A stretch of 64,000 nucleotides of DNA from Platycnemis pennipes (Eukaryota; Arthropoda; Insecta; Odonata; Platycnemididae), in assembly GCA_933228895.1 (NCBI GenBank), contig OW121853.1, positions 122,036,133-122,100,132 of the forward strand. Direction: 5' to 3'. This document shows, piece by piece, positions 35,446 through 47,245 of the stretch (the stretch's first letter is position 1; every line of letters begins with the position of its first letter). The translations under genes and the position numbers were made by a program. Below the pieces are notes generated by a model that saw nothing but the letters and a program-made list of their open reading frames with translations, was not told where the DNA came from and ran no database searches.

Positions 35446-36133
35446 TATTCTTAGCACCGCTCGCGGCCAACGCTATGTAACGTTTCACGATATTCTGGGA
35501 TATAATTCGATCTGCAGTATCATGTGATATGCACTTTCACGCAATATGCAACATAGGTAAATGCCAAGTGACGTCACGCGATATGCGATATTAAGGTCCG
35601 TTTATACGCAGTAGATGACAGCCTCGAGGTACGCGATATATCGATATTGCTACTTCTACGTTGTGTATGCACCAACTTATATATGGTACTCAAATTCACT
35701 AGCTCGGCGTTTCGTTCATAAAGAAAAAGCGTTTGACGTCACAAGTGATTGCCACTTACATTTGTTTTTGCAATTCCCGATACAACAAATTCCATTGACA
35801 TTTATATTGTCTACGCATTCTTTAAAGAGTATAATCTTTCCTTCGGGGAGGGAGATCTATCAAAATGAACGATATCGTGTATCGCTTTGCGTTGGCGATT
35901 GTTGCGATTGTAGAGGAATCTCCGCTATAAAGTACACGGGCCATTAGAAAGTCGACTGGGAAGTAGAAAGTAGATTTTGCCAATAGCTTGAGAGTGAAAC
36001 CATAGTTCTCGACGCATGTCCAGTACCGACCTGAAATCACGTCGCAGTTTCTGTTTACACTAGCGTATCGAAGTTAACATTCAACTGTCCATAGCAGTCG
36101 ACTGAATATACGCACCTTTATGTAATGTGCAAT
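35446..36133. other. CGATAT/GCGATAT-rich sequence, no gene
   Basis: Scattered ACGCGATATGCGATAT-type motifs at about 35480-35660 and 36274-36340 recall the hAT interior at 9.9 kb but are not tandem. Unclassified. Confidence 0.45.
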
Positions 36134-36144
36134 ATAACGAGATA

Positions 36145-36262
36145 TGAGAAAGGTACATGTACCAAGTTATAAAGGATATCAAAGAGAAGAATTACGTTAA
36201 TATGAAGGGGTGGGCCGTTAGAAGAATGGAGTGGACAATCCCAGGATTGTTGACCGATTATG
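36145..36262 (+). mobile_element. RTE fragment 4, 118-bp insertion with 11-bp duplication
   Basis: It encodes only the last residues (QVIKDIKEKNYVNMKGW then RRMEW) and the CCAGGATTGTTGACCGATTA 3' end. ATAACGAGATA flanks it exactly at 36134-36144 and 36263-36273. An extreme 5'-truncation. Confidence 0.9.
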
Positions 36263-36273
36263 ATAACGAGATA

Positions 36274-37435
36274 CGCGATATCATGTAATTGACGGTTTCA
36301 CGCGATATGCGAGTCCTACCGTGCAATATCGCCAATTTACATCGTGAAGTCGACACATCGATGCTTTAGCGAGGCAAATGCAATACATCACTCGTGAGCA
36401 TGACTTGAATCCGAATATCGCGACATCCCCAACCGCTCGGGGGTCGCACGCGATACAGGCGTGGGTGAGTTGGGTGGGGGGAGGAAGCGTCGTCGTTCGA
36501 ATGCATAACGCACGCCTTACATGCGAATCAAGGGAGTGTTTCCCGTTTCTGGGGACGAATTATGGCCCTCTGCATCGGAAGCAGCACGCGGTGGGAGTGT
36601 CCGACTCCACCTCGGCGAATTTGCGTGCAGCCGTGATTAATCACGCGCGTCTCGCACTCTCAAGAGGAGCCGGAGGAGAGGGTGGGGTAAGTGCGAGGAC
36701 TTCAACTGGGAGGGAAACCCAGCTGCAAGGTAATGGCCTACGTCACGCTCTCTTTATCTAGTACGTAGATGTATCTACAAAGAAACCAAGGGATTGCTAG
36801 AAAGACTTTCAATTTAACACTAATGAAAAACGAATGAAATTTTAATTTTCGCCAACTAATTAAAACAGTTCCACCGAATTTTTATTTTAAAAAATCAGTG
36901 GCGCTCCATCGCTGTAAATTTGAGATTCCGTTCTAAAATCCTTATGAGGAAAACTGAATTAACCAGATAATAGGTGACCGGATTTTTTAACTTCGACCGG
37001 AGCATTTTACTCCGTGCTGTCAAGTGCCGTAGCTATTTGTTACATTCGATACCTCTACAGATTTCTTCTATCCTCATCGTCACATCTGTAGAGCGTTTCG
37101 CCAGGCTTCGCTTCGTTCTCCCATTCACTGTCCAATTTGCCCACCTCGTTGATATTTCGCGTTCCACGCAGTGGTTTGTTTCTTTCGTCGCACCCCTACC
37201 TTCCCAAGGCGATGCGCTTCGCGACCTTCCTCTCCGCACTCCTCTTTTTCTCTGCTCATATAAATCCAACGGTCGCTAGCATCTTTTATTTTCTACAGCC
37301 TAGTTCCACTTGTGTTGCTTGGCATAGGTAGTTGCATGTTGGTGTAAGGACTTGAAGGTAACCCAACCAACAGCACGTTTTTGAATGGGTAGTTTGCTAT
37401 TTTTATCTTTTTAAATATTGCAGTTTAGACTAATA
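36274..37435. other. No gene recognised; GC-rich patch
   Basis: 36400-36720 is GC-rich with a 127-codon ORF (36378-36761) lacking any domain. 37137-37331 includes a hydrophobic MRFATFLSALLFFSAHINP start, but the opposite strand is also open and there is no other support. Confidence 0.45.
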
Positions 37436-37542
37436 TGTTAATACTAATCCTTTTAAATGCATGATATGTTTTGCAAGTGTGGTGAGAATTCACCCCCTGC
37501 CACACACCTTTGAGGTGGCTTGCAGGGTATTATGTAGATGTA
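37436..37542 (+). mobile_element. LINE-A copy 7, terminal about 100 bp
   Basis: TTTTAAATGCATGATATG, then CACCCCCTGCCACACACC and GGTGGCTTGCAGGGTATTAT, ending ATGTAGATGTAG. Only the 3' UTR is present. Confidence 0.9.
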
Positions 37543-38099
37543 GTAAACTTCGTGAATGCACGGGCGCGAATGAGGAAAAGGGCTTCAGGTGTAAGCTTTC
37601 GGATGCCATTGAAAGCTCTGAGCAACCTCAGAAGTGAAGTTTACGGCACAGGAGCCAGCTAAATAGGGGTTAAAACGGAGAGTGGAGAGGAATACTGGGG
37701 AAGATTACCATTGACGCGCGGTAATGAAAGACATAAGGAATTCATGACAATAAGAGTTTAAGAGCAAGGTATTTGAGTGAGGAAAATGAACGGAAGATTT
37801 GTGTTAAACAAGGGTAATGGCACCTAATGCAAACTACAGTTATTATAGTCAATGATAAAATGGCTAAATTGGCCGTTTAATCAGAGAAAATAAATAGTAT
37901 TTATTATAAATGTTATACAGACACGACTCATTTTCTTGCGAACGAAAAAACGATGGAAAAGTTCAATAAAAGTGATCCAATTATGAGGATTTTATGGAAT
38001 TAATGAGAAGGTGGATGGTACAGGTTCTTAAATTTTACTGATATATTACGAAGCATTTTAAACATTCTTAATTAAACCAAGAAAACCATGGAGTCAATC
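37543..38099. other. No recognisable feature
   Basis: AT-rich unique sequence. Confidence 0.45.
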
Positions 38100-38462
38100 A
38101 CGAATCTTTATAATACAAGCACCTAAGTTGTTAAATTAGTAAGTGTAAGCACCTAGATTGTTAAATGTTTTAATTTTTATTATGTCTGTACTGTTATATT
38201 GTTCATTACTGTTCTGTATCGTTATATTTCATTGATTTGAACACAATGTTTGAACATACAAAGTGTTTATTAGCCACTAGGTTTAATACATGTATAGATT
38301 AGCACCAGCCGCTGCTTGCAATTGTTGATTATGGTAACCCCAACACATGTAATCCTCTGGGGTACCTATATTCCCCTCTAAATTGATGTTTTTCGTATTA
38401 ATTGTATTTGTAAGTTTTTATTTTTCCTTAGAGATGGAATAAAAATTAGTATTATTATTAAG
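38100..38462 (+). mobile_element. Possible LINE 3' UTR with trinucleotide tail
   Basis: AT-rich, non-coding, with repeated TGTACTGTTATATTG / TGTATCGTTATATTT phrases, ending GGAATAAAAATTAGTATTAT and TATTA repeats (an AATAAA signal just before the tail). The layout fits a LINE 3' end; no coding part is present. Confidence 0.4.
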
Positions 38463-40040
38463 TTATTGTCATATTTAATCTCCCTTGGGTAGGTATGCTG
38501 TAAACGAGATCGCAGCATTCAAATTTTCTCTTGCGCTTCAAATCACTAATATCTCAAATGGTACCTAGAGTTGAGAGCGGTTGCTATGCGTTACTAGGGA
38601 GGTTTGCGTCATCGATAAGGACAGAGGACGAAATTAAGGATTCCGGTCCCCGGGCGCGACCAGAGCGAATCCTCTCTCCAAAAGCAATCTGACTCGCGCA
38701 AAGCCAATACTGGAGACTCGCATGCCTCGGCTGGAGAATTAACGCGGGATTGAAGACGGGGAGCTCACGGGTCCGCCTAACGGCAGCTGTTTATTCATTT
38801 CACGCCCAGAAAATCCCAGCATGCACCGCTCGGGGTAATGAAGTGCCTCCTTCCCGCTTGCATGCACGTCCTCCCATCCGGCACGTGACTTCCACATACA
38901 CACACACGCCTTCAAAACCACATCCACCACGCACGCGACGGAACAGCGCTACTGTTCTCCGCTTGCCGCCGCTCCCAACCCCTTTCCCTTCCCGAATAAA
39001 CAGGCGCAGGAGGACGCCTTGCGGCACCTCCTCTGGTTGGAGGGAGGAGTTCCTCCCACGCACGCACTGAACATGGTTTTCCGACCCACGAGGGAACAAC
39101 ATGCGGAGACGCGCATTCATCACGGTCCCTTTCCTCCGGCGCCTTTCCCTTGCGGTCGCCCCCCTTTCCCTCGGGCACCCCAGCCACCCCCACAACAACC
39201 CCACGCTACACCACTTCTTCATTCATTGGATCCTCGGAAAGCGCTCCCTTTGTCCAGGTGAAACGGAATAATCCAAAACACACACGCAACCGCCCGCATA
39301 CGTTATGATAGACGTTTCCCCGAACCTAAGTCCCCTGGCAGCCACTGGCCGGCAAATTACAGAGAGAGCCCCGTCGGTGTTCCCCGCACGAAACACCACT
39401 CTCTCACCCGATATTATTTTCGCCGTGTCTCCCCTCAATTGTTCTCCCTCCCTTTCATGCCACTATTTGCGAATTTTCTCTCTCCCTCTCCTATCGCCGC
39501 ACAGTTCCCGCTTCCATCAAAACTTCAACGTTTCCCTTACACATTTGATTACACGTTTGCCTTTCACTTTTCCTGCCTCTCTCGGAATTCTCCAGCTCTA
39601 CAACTCTTATACGTCTTACATATCTCTCCCCACCCTCTTCTGTATCAGCGTATCTTTCCCATCAACTCAACTTGTATTTTAAATACCTCAAGCCCATGTT
39701 CGTGCACTTTCCTTGCGTAGAAAGGTCAGAATTTTAAAAATGCATAAGGGACAATTCCTAATCCTTGCTTTGGGTTTTTGGTCCACCGTTCTCCTTTTCA
39801 ACTACCACATAGCAGTAGAAGAGTGTGAAGGTCATTCGCACAGGAATTAAGGGCTGATACTACAACGCAATAATCCTCTTTCACATACCTCCTTGAACAG
39901 TAAGTATGCTTATTCCCATTGCATGCTCGTCAATATCATTAGTCATCGTTAACAAGATTGATTTGTTGCAATTCCCCACATCATCTTTCTATCGGCTTGC
40001 ATATTCGCACTTAAGTATTTTTTCTCTATTTTATTCGCTG
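38463..40040. other. GC-rich island, no gene recognised
   Basis: 38700-39400 is markedly GC- and pyrimidine-rich, with ORFs open on both strands at once (38750-39070 +, 38800-39222 -), the pattern expected from composition rather than selection. It contains a CACGTG at 38882. It could be a promoter or UTR island, but nothing decides this. Confidence 0.45.
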
Positions 40041-40049
40041 TCAATTCAT

Positions 40050-40185
40050 ATGACCGATTAGGTTTCCCCGTCTTCCACTTAAATTTTTCATCGGCCTACT
40101 CCATTTTACCCTTCTGTTTATAATTTCATCCTTATTTACTCGCCATTCCACGCTATCATAATATTTATCCCTAACTAGATTAACT
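40050..40185 (-). mobile_element. Diverged RTE fragment 5
   Basis: The minus strand encodes VNKDEIINRRVKWSRPMKN then GRRGNLIGH, aligning to VTNEEVLRRVGEKRSLLKT and RRRDNLIGH of other copies. The TTTACCCTTCTGTTTA phrase recurs at 42508, marking a further tiny piece there. Confidence 0.5.
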
Positions 40186-40196
40186 AGAGCTCTATT

Positions 40197-40831
40197 CGTA
40201 GCATACTGATTATTTCTCCGTGGATGTTCACTCCACAATATGATCACACATTGATCAGCATGCTACGATTCGCTGATGACATAGCTCTCAAAGCTGATAC
40301 AGAGAAGGAGCTGAATAAGGTTCTAACAACCATGGAAAGGACAATGGCCATACATCAGCTGAAGATCAATAAGAAGAAAACTAAGATATAATCAAAACGT
40401 ATATCTGGAGCATGCTTCTTTACGGCAGTGAGGCATGGACGATGACAGCAGCGGAGAAGAAAAGGGTGGAAGCATTCGAAATATGGTGCTACAGAAGAAT
40501 GATGAAGATGAAATGGATCGACCGAATGACAAATGAAGAAGTCCTGAGAAGAGTGGGAGAAAAGAGAAGTCTGCTGAAAACTATAAAAAGAAGACGGGAC
40601 AACGTAATCGGCCACATCTTAAGACACGACGGCCTGATGAAGACAATCGTCGAAGGAAAAGTGAACGGGAAGAATGGGAAAGGCAGGCCTCGTATGAGTT
40701 ACATAGAACAGGTCGTAAAGGACGTGAAAGGGAAGAATTACGTCACAATGAAAAGGTTGGCCGATAGAAGAATCGAGTGGAGGGCTGTGTCAAACCAATC
40801 CTAGGATTGTTGACCCTTGATGATGATGATG
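40197..40831 (+). mobile_element. RTE fragment 6 with 5' inversion (twin-priming product)
   Basis: Flanked by AGAGCTCTATT at 40186-40196 and 40832-40842. The first about 50 bp (40199-40250) is RTE sequence in inverted orientation (minus strand GGAGTGAACATCCACGGAG). From about 40255 the plus strand resumes with CATGCTACGATTCGCTGATG and FADDIALKADTEKELNKVL (catalytic FADD intact). An internal deletion after AAGAAAACTAAGATAT joins to AACGTATATCTGGAGCATG. The ORF 40412-40804 (130 codons) is an uninterrupted C-terminus: GSEAWTMTAAEKKRVEAFEI to RRIEWRAVSNQS. It ends with CCTAGGATTGTTGACC and a GAT tail. Confidence 0.9.
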
Positions 40832-40842
40832 AGAGCTCTATT

Positions 40843-41544
40843 AGTATTCATGGGTCGAGAAAATCTCAATTTCGTTCAAATGTAGTGAATTCTCATTCCG
40901 ACCAACTCCAAGGGAATACTGCACCGCGTTCAGTAATGATTCGTGATGAAATGCATTTCGAAACAATTTTTATCTGTATTCTCAATCACATTACGACATC
41001 GTAGCCGCCATCCAGCAAACACGAATCAACATGCGCGTTGCCCAAGTGCGGTCGTCACTGCCCCACGAACCACATCTGCGCACCCCCAAACCACACACTA
41101 GCCCCACGCGTATTCCGAGAGATGGGAAACCTCCCCCCTCCTCTATCCTTCGACACACTACGGGGCTACACTACATTTTTTCCCCGAATCCATTTCCCAT
41201 AGCCCCGCATCGTCCATGATGGGAATTTTTGGCGATCAGACAAGGAATTCCCCGAAGCGAGTATAACACGCTGCAGTGCCCCAGGAGATGACGGCGCGCG
41301 CCTCGAACTACATCGCAGCTTAATATGGCTTCGGAAAATAAATTTGCTGCAAAATATGATTGGCTAACATCTGCATGTAACCCTGGCAACGGCCGCAAAA
41401 GGTTGGTGGCAGATCAAGAGACGTGAAAACACGGCTTCGCGTCAAAAGACAAGACAGATGAAATGGAACACGTAATTTTTTTCGGAACTGTGAACCTTAA
41501 AAGAAATGGTTGGCGAATTTACATTGTGGAAGTTAGTTTTCATT
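40843..41544. other. No recognisable feature
   Basis: Mixed-composition sequence with chance ORFs on both strands. Confidence 0.45.
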
Positions 41545-41750
41545 TTAAAAAAGAAAAAACTTAGTTCTTTTCCACCCATATATTTAAACCAATCTACCGG
41601 TTTCGGTCTTCTCAGGCCATTGTCAAGAGTACAGTGTTACTGTAATCTTGCTGTAAGCATACTTTAATCTTGAGAATGGCCTGAGAAAGCCGAAACCGGT
41701 AGATTTGTTCAAATATATTGGTGGAAAAGAACTAAGTTTTTTCTTTGAAA
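41545..41750. repeat. Inverted repeat with GAAACCGGTAG module
   Basis: Arms of about 83 bp (41545-41627 and 41667-41750) with about 90% identity around a 39-bp spacer. The right arm reads CTTGAGAATGGCCTGAGAAA then GCCGAAACCGGTAG; the left arm is its inverse. The arms share the GAAACCGGTAG core, but not their flanks, with the 32.9-kb hairpin. Confidence 0.93.
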
Positions 41751-43650
41751 AAAAACTGTAAACCTTTCCTTGCACCGTGGCCCTGAAAAAGTGAATTCTT
41801 CATTTTTTTCGATCTCATAGCGATTTCTTATCGTCTTCAAATAAGAGTGTCCCCAAATCTGCTTTCGAGTTACGCATTAATAACCACACACTCAGTACCT
41901 GGCCAATGTTGGATATGATTTTTGATATTGGGGCCGTTGATATGAATAAGGAATACCAGGGAGCATATAAAATTTCCTCAAGAGACAACGAATGAGACCT
42001 TAAAATATCGAATATATATCTATCGATTAACACCAACGTCTTGCGATCAGGGAGGGAGTCGTTTGCTCAATTTCCAACGCATTCATTATTCCCGCAGGAT
42101 TATAGTTTGAGTGGTCATAACTTTTTGTAAGCAACAGATTGAATATGAATGATAGATCGATAAGGCGAAGAAAAGTACACAAAACTGGTATGAGTTAGCA
42201 CTCGCTCAATTTGTACGCTTATTCTGCAGGGATACAGTTCGAGGAGCACGGAAAAACAATCGTATAATCGCTCGTTAAAAAAATCGTGCTTTACCGAAGG
42301 CGATGCGGTAAATCTTAAAGTAGTCTTAAAGGCACAAGGATCTTAGATTCAAATGCCAGTCAATCTCCAGGATAATATCCCAAAATAACCCTATGTGCGA
42401 TGTGTTTTTCGTGGTGCTACATTGTCCTTGGAAACAATTGACTACTGTCCGCGCCGCGCAGAAAAAGCAAAGCGTTACCGGTGGAGTGAAAATACGGCTT
42501 TATCAGTCTACTCTTTTTTACCCTTCTGTTTAGAATTTCGTCCTTATTTGGCTCTGGGCTCGCGCGATTTTTCAGGAAACATAAAAATCGATATAAAATA
42601 AGGTGCTAACTTCAGCTAAATGATAATACCTTATTCGCTCTGGACATTTAAAGAAGAAGATGACAGTTTTAGTGCCGTGGCGCAATGATGCATAGTTTAC
42701 CAGAAAAAGTGCCGTTATAAATGGAATAGCATACCGATAAGTACTATAGTTAAAACCTTGAAACTTCGCAGACGTAATAAGAAAGATATAATTCACCTTG
42801 TATTAAAAATTTGTTTTATTCAAACGCTTTTCTTGGAAGTTATTAGACGTCAAAGTGACGCAAGGCGCCATAGCGCTAAAAAATGGGCCCTTTTTTACTC
42901 TAACGTAAGAACAGACCCAAAATTTGATTTTAAAAATTATTCTTACAATGTACTCAGTCAACAACAAAATTATCTAAATTACTACGTAAATAACGTGAGA
43001 ATCCGATGAACGGTTTCGGAGTTATTTAGGTTTAAACTCGAGTGTACAAGATTTTGGCCCGGACAGTAAGGAGATGACCCCTTTCTCCAATTTGTAATTG
43101 CAAAAGCCGGAATGAATGACATTCCATCATTTCTAGTTCTCAATACTAGCTCGTGGAAATTGACCACTCCTTTCAACGAAGATGAATACATGTCACGTGG
43201 ATTTTTTTGTGCGAATTCCTTCACTAAAAACACCAAAGTGACCGAAAATGTTTTCTGGGACGAGCATAATAAAATTACGAGAATCCGGGAAATTGTGCCG
43301 CTGAGTTAAGAATTACGCGCTGATTCGGAGATCCGAGGTCCTTCCCGACCCCTCCCCATCCCTCCTCGACTCACTTCATAACCTCCCTCTCCTCAGTCCC
43401 CGTCTCCCCCTACCCACTCCTCAAACCGCCATCCATTTGTGGGTGGGGGGCAAGAGAAGTTTCGACTCTTAAAAAACGAGGTCGCGGATGATCCCGGAGG
43501 TTTTTTTTATTCCGTCCAGTACTTTCATCTCCCGCGGTGATTCCTAGACGGTTCGCCTCATTCGAAAAAAAAAGCACTGCAATGCTGCCGCTGCGGTAAA
43601 GGAGGGAGAAGGGAAGGGGACTCGGGGAGGGGGGGTGGGAAAGGACATCT
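41751..43650. other. No gene recognised
   Basis: AT-rich to mixed. 42505-42550 shares TTTACCCTTCTGTTTA...TTTCRTCCTTATTT with RTE fragment 5. 43340-43650 is pyrimidine/purine-skewed and low in complexity. ORFs at 42758-43009 and 43112-43309 show no domain. Confidence 0.45.
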
Positions 43651-44309
43651 ACATCTACACGATACCCTGCAGGCCACCGCGAGGGTGTGTGGCAGGGGGT
43701 GAAGATCACCAAGCATGCACTACTAACGTGCAAACAAGCAACTATAGGGTCTCATGTAACTAGATTGTTAGTATCTATAGTATTTAAGGGCATACAAGCA
43801 TCATGCACTACAGACTACTCTAAAATATTTCCCCTACCTATCCCTTTCCTATGCTGCCTATTCTGTTGTCTTATAGTACGGGGGAAAATGCCATTTTGAA
43901 TCTATCAGTACGACAATCTATCACTCTAATCTTATTTATCTGGTCGAATCTAGCATAATACGCTGTTTTTCTTTAATATGTGCTTAACATCTTCAGTAAA
44001 GCTATCCGATTGAAATTTCTCTAATAGATTTAATCTGTACTTTAACCTACGCTCTGATAATGATTCCCACCCTAATTCTTTTATTAATTCTGAAACACTA
44101 CTCAACCTATCGTAACACCTTTTAACGAGCCTAGCTGCTCTACGCTGAACACTGTCTCGTTCTCTGATCAAACCTAATTCATTCGGATCCCATACACTGG
44201 CTGCATACTCAAGGTGGGGCCTAACTAGGGAAAAGTAACATCGCTCTTTTGTCTTCTCATCACATTTCCCAAGTACTCTTTTTATAAATCCTAGATTTCT
44301 CTTCGCTCA
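43651..44309 (-). mobile_element. LINE-A copy 8, 3' end and C-terminal coding region
   Basis: It begins CATCTACATCTACACGATAC and the hairpin CCCTGCAGGCCACC / GGTGTGTGGCAGGGGG. The minus strand encodes LGWESLSERRLKYRLNLLEK, VQRRAARLVKRCYDR, and upstream PHLEYAASVWDPNE, CYFSLVRP and IYKKS.W. The ORF at 43950-44171 is part of it. The best-preserved minus-strand member and useful as a family reference; still without RT core or endonuclease. Confidence 0.9.
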
Positions 44310-44879
44310 AGGACAGCGCAAAGAGATTCAGCGTCCGCAGACAAGGGGCGGGTGGTTGGGGGAGGCGTTGAGGGGGGGGAGGATGAAAAAAGGGGTGATC
44401 TAATGGAATTGATAGGGAGACAAAAGGCGGGAGGGAGGGAGCAAAAAAATCCAATCTCGCACCCCCTGCCCTCACTCCCGGCCGACGACAGACAAGGAAT
44501 TGGATTTCGAGAGGTGGAGGACGGAACGGAAATCAAGAGCATGGGAAGCTTGGTGTTCCGGGTTTGTGTGTGTGGACACGCTTTTGTCCCATTCATCCCC
44601 AGAGGATGTCTTTCCAACTTAACCGGAATTTATTCCCAGCAACAAAGATATAAGGGCGACAAACAATTTTATCGTCCAGTGCCAGTGAATAAGCCCACCC
44701 CTGCATTGGGTGAAAAAATCAACTGGCATTAAAATGTATCTTTCTAATGCATACTTAATCGGATGCACGCCACTCTTACTCTCATTTTTTTTACAAAGTA
44801 TGAAGGTTTTCTAAGCAGTAATATTAATAGTATTAGGCAGTGTTGGTCATAGTATGCAACTAGAGTAATAGACATATAG
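44310..44879. other. No recognisable feature
   Basis: G-rich purine tract at 44340-44440 followed by mixed sequence. ORFs on both strands lack domains. Confidence 0.45.
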
Positions 44880-45046
44880 GATATTCAAACCTCCTAACGT
44901 TATATCTGGTCGTTGAACTTAATTTAACACTAAGCTTAATCATAAGACAGACAAAATATGCATGCCTAAGGTTCCATTCGAACCTGCGACCTTTGCATTG
45001 CCAGGCCTATCATTTACCTACCAAGTCACCGCCATTGTCCCTCTGG
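44880..45046 (-). mobile_element. tRNA-derived SINE-like sequence
   Basis: Read on the minus strand: TGGCGGTGACTTGGTAGG (A-box region) then GCAGGTTCGAATGGAACC (B box GGTTCGAAT) about 55 bp apart, followed by AT-rich sequence. Spacing fits a tRNA head, but stems are imperfect. Confidence 0.5.
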
Positions 45047-46534
45047 TCAAAATTAAAAATAAGATATAATTTCTATAAACGAATATGAACATTTTCGCAG
45101 GATAACACTTTAATATTGATTCCAAAGTGGAGACTACAGTGGGAGGTAGAAGTTATGCCGAGCAGAAGCAGGATATCAAATGAAAGTTGGGCAATAATTG
45201 GATGACCATCTACCTTAACAGGTAGATCACTGATACTAATAATTATAATTAATACGTAAACTCAGAATCAAGATGATAAGTAAAAAATCAAATAATTTTA
45301 ATGCGCTCTCAACGGCATCCTTATCGCGGAAATCGACAAATTCACATAAGTCACTTCGTACAGAAGGCCACAAATGACCTCGCCTCAATTCGAGTCTATA
45401 ATGGGGAATATGCATGAAATGTGTTCCTCGAAGATTAATGATGTACTTGATGCGAGATTTTCTCACAAATTGAAATATATAAGCCAAATTTTTCTACGCC
45501 CACCACAAATATTATGAAATGATATTGAAATGTTCCCGAAAATCGACGAAAGTCACGTGACCTGAAACGCCTTCTGACGTCACTGCACGGTATAGGTTCC
45601 ATATTGCTACGGACACAGACATTTATTTTAAAAAGAAAACGAAATAAATATAATGTTTCGAGGTTTTTAGCCGTTTCTCGGACGAAACGATGACTGAAAA
45701 AATACTTAAAAAAGCACATTCCGACAATTTCCTTTGGTTGACTCCCTTATGAAGGCGTTCTTCTTAAAAAACCATCGATTGCATAGACGTAGTAGAAATT
45801 CTTGGGCACTAAACAGGCATTATACAAATAATGGACGATTTGCTCGTTACCATCCATACTACGCAAATAAAAAATCGAATACAATCGTTTATTTAATTAA
45901 ACAAATGAGATAAATACATACGCTATCGCCAAGTATTCATTTAACAACTAACCTCCACGCATAAACAGATAAACAACGCCCATAGTGATACCGTGCCGTG
46001 ACGTCATGCGATGATGTCGCGTTTTTAAGCTGCCGAAAAGGTACAATTTTCAAAGAGTAATATCTTTGTTACACAACTTAATTCTTCAGCAAAATTTTCG
46101 CCAAGCACATTTTAACTAATAAACTTCACATTCAAAGAGTTATAAAAAATAGTGCATGATCCCCATCTTCTCATTCACTTTCGACAGTTGATTTTCTTCA
46201 TGGAGCAACCTAAAAAAAATGAGAGAACTGGTGAGGCAACGCCATCAGCAAACGAAATGAAAGTCTCGCAATACTAAAGCCTTGAGTTATCTCTGCTCTC
46301 ACAAATTTTGGAGAAGAGTAAGGAAACAACGAAATGCGAAAATGACGGATTTCGAGCCTGCTTTACACACCGTAAACGACGACACTTTTATCCTTTTCCT
46401 CGGCAAAGTCAAGCATAGAGTCATCCTGGCATCAAAAACGCAGAGAGCAAAGGACGGACGCATCACTCCAGGCGTTACTCCCGAAGGTTGACTACCACAA
46501 GTCTTTCTCCAATTGTTCCCCCAAACAGAAATGG
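45047..46534. other. No gene recognised; one inverted repeat
   Basis: TGACGTCACTGCACGGTAT (45574-45592) and ATACCGTGCCGTGACGTCA (45988-46006) are inverted copies with one mismatch. Each contains TGACGTCA. This may mark a MITE, but its outer limits are unclear. Confidence 0.45.
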
Positions 46535-47245
46535 ACGAAGGTGTCCTTCATAAGCCATTTCATATCCAATAGTATTAACACAATTATTCGTAATATAAAT
46601 TTGAGGGTTTGTGATTATTCCAGAATCACCATTGGAAATTTACTTTTTAATTCTAAAGACGTTTTTAATCCTGAAGACAAAAGTGGAGTTCATTTGTTAA
46701 GGTGTGGTGCTCAGGACTTGAATCGTTTTTAAATAGGACAGACGGGTAGAAGTTGTAACATAAGGAAACAGTAACATTTTAATTATTTTGTTCGTGGTGA
46801 CAAAAAGTCAATATTTGCATTTCATTCATCTGGTTTTAATTTTTTAGATTTTAAATGTTCACGACAAAGGTGCAAAGCTGGATTTTTTCAAAAAAATTTC
46901 GAGATTATATCATAATCTCAGGATTTGTAACCGAACTTATTCAATAAAATTGCACCGTTTAATCTGTCCCTATTTTATCATGTATCTGAACCGCCTTCAA
47001 AAAGTATTCCCACATCATCCTGACATTCAATACGTTCCTTATTACATAATCATATCCTCTAAGCTACCCTACCCTTTCCTACAGCTCCTACCTCCCTCTT
47101 TATGAATATATATAGGCTCACCACTCTGAGAATGTCAGATTACCTTTGAGAATGACACGAGAGTACCGAAACCGGTAGGGTTCAGTAATTTTAATAAACT
47201 GTGTGAAAAATAAATCGTTGTCATTTAACGTTTTCTTTCGGTATT
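46535..47245 (+). pseudogene. Penelope-like element 1: GIY-YIG end and 3' terminal region
   Basis: The ORF 46541-46732 reads VSFISHFISNSINTIIRNIN, ITIGNLLFNSKD and EDKSGVHLLRCG, the linker and start of a Penelope-type GIY-YIG endonuclease, then breaks. After a stop the next frame has IGQTGRSCNIRK, the conserved IGQTGR motif, then FAFHSSGFNF and HDKGAKLDFFKK, the distal part of the domain. The RT portion is missing. A pyrimidine-rich 3' region follows (CCTACCTCCCTCTTTATG), then TACCGAAACCGGTAGGG at about 47156-47172. Stops and frame changes make it non-functional. Confidence 0.78.

Noticed and set aside
37137..37331. Small secreted protein starting MRFATFLSALL
   Set aside because: Signal-like start only; the opposite strand is also open and there is no duplicated or conserved support.
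38750..39222. GC-rich overlapping ORFs as coding exons
   Set aside because: Both strands are open at once over the same GC-rich DNA, which composition alone would produce.
40050..40185. Part of the 5'-inverted RTE insertion
   Set aside because: It lies outside the AGAGCTCTATT duplication, so it is an independent, older RTE fragment.
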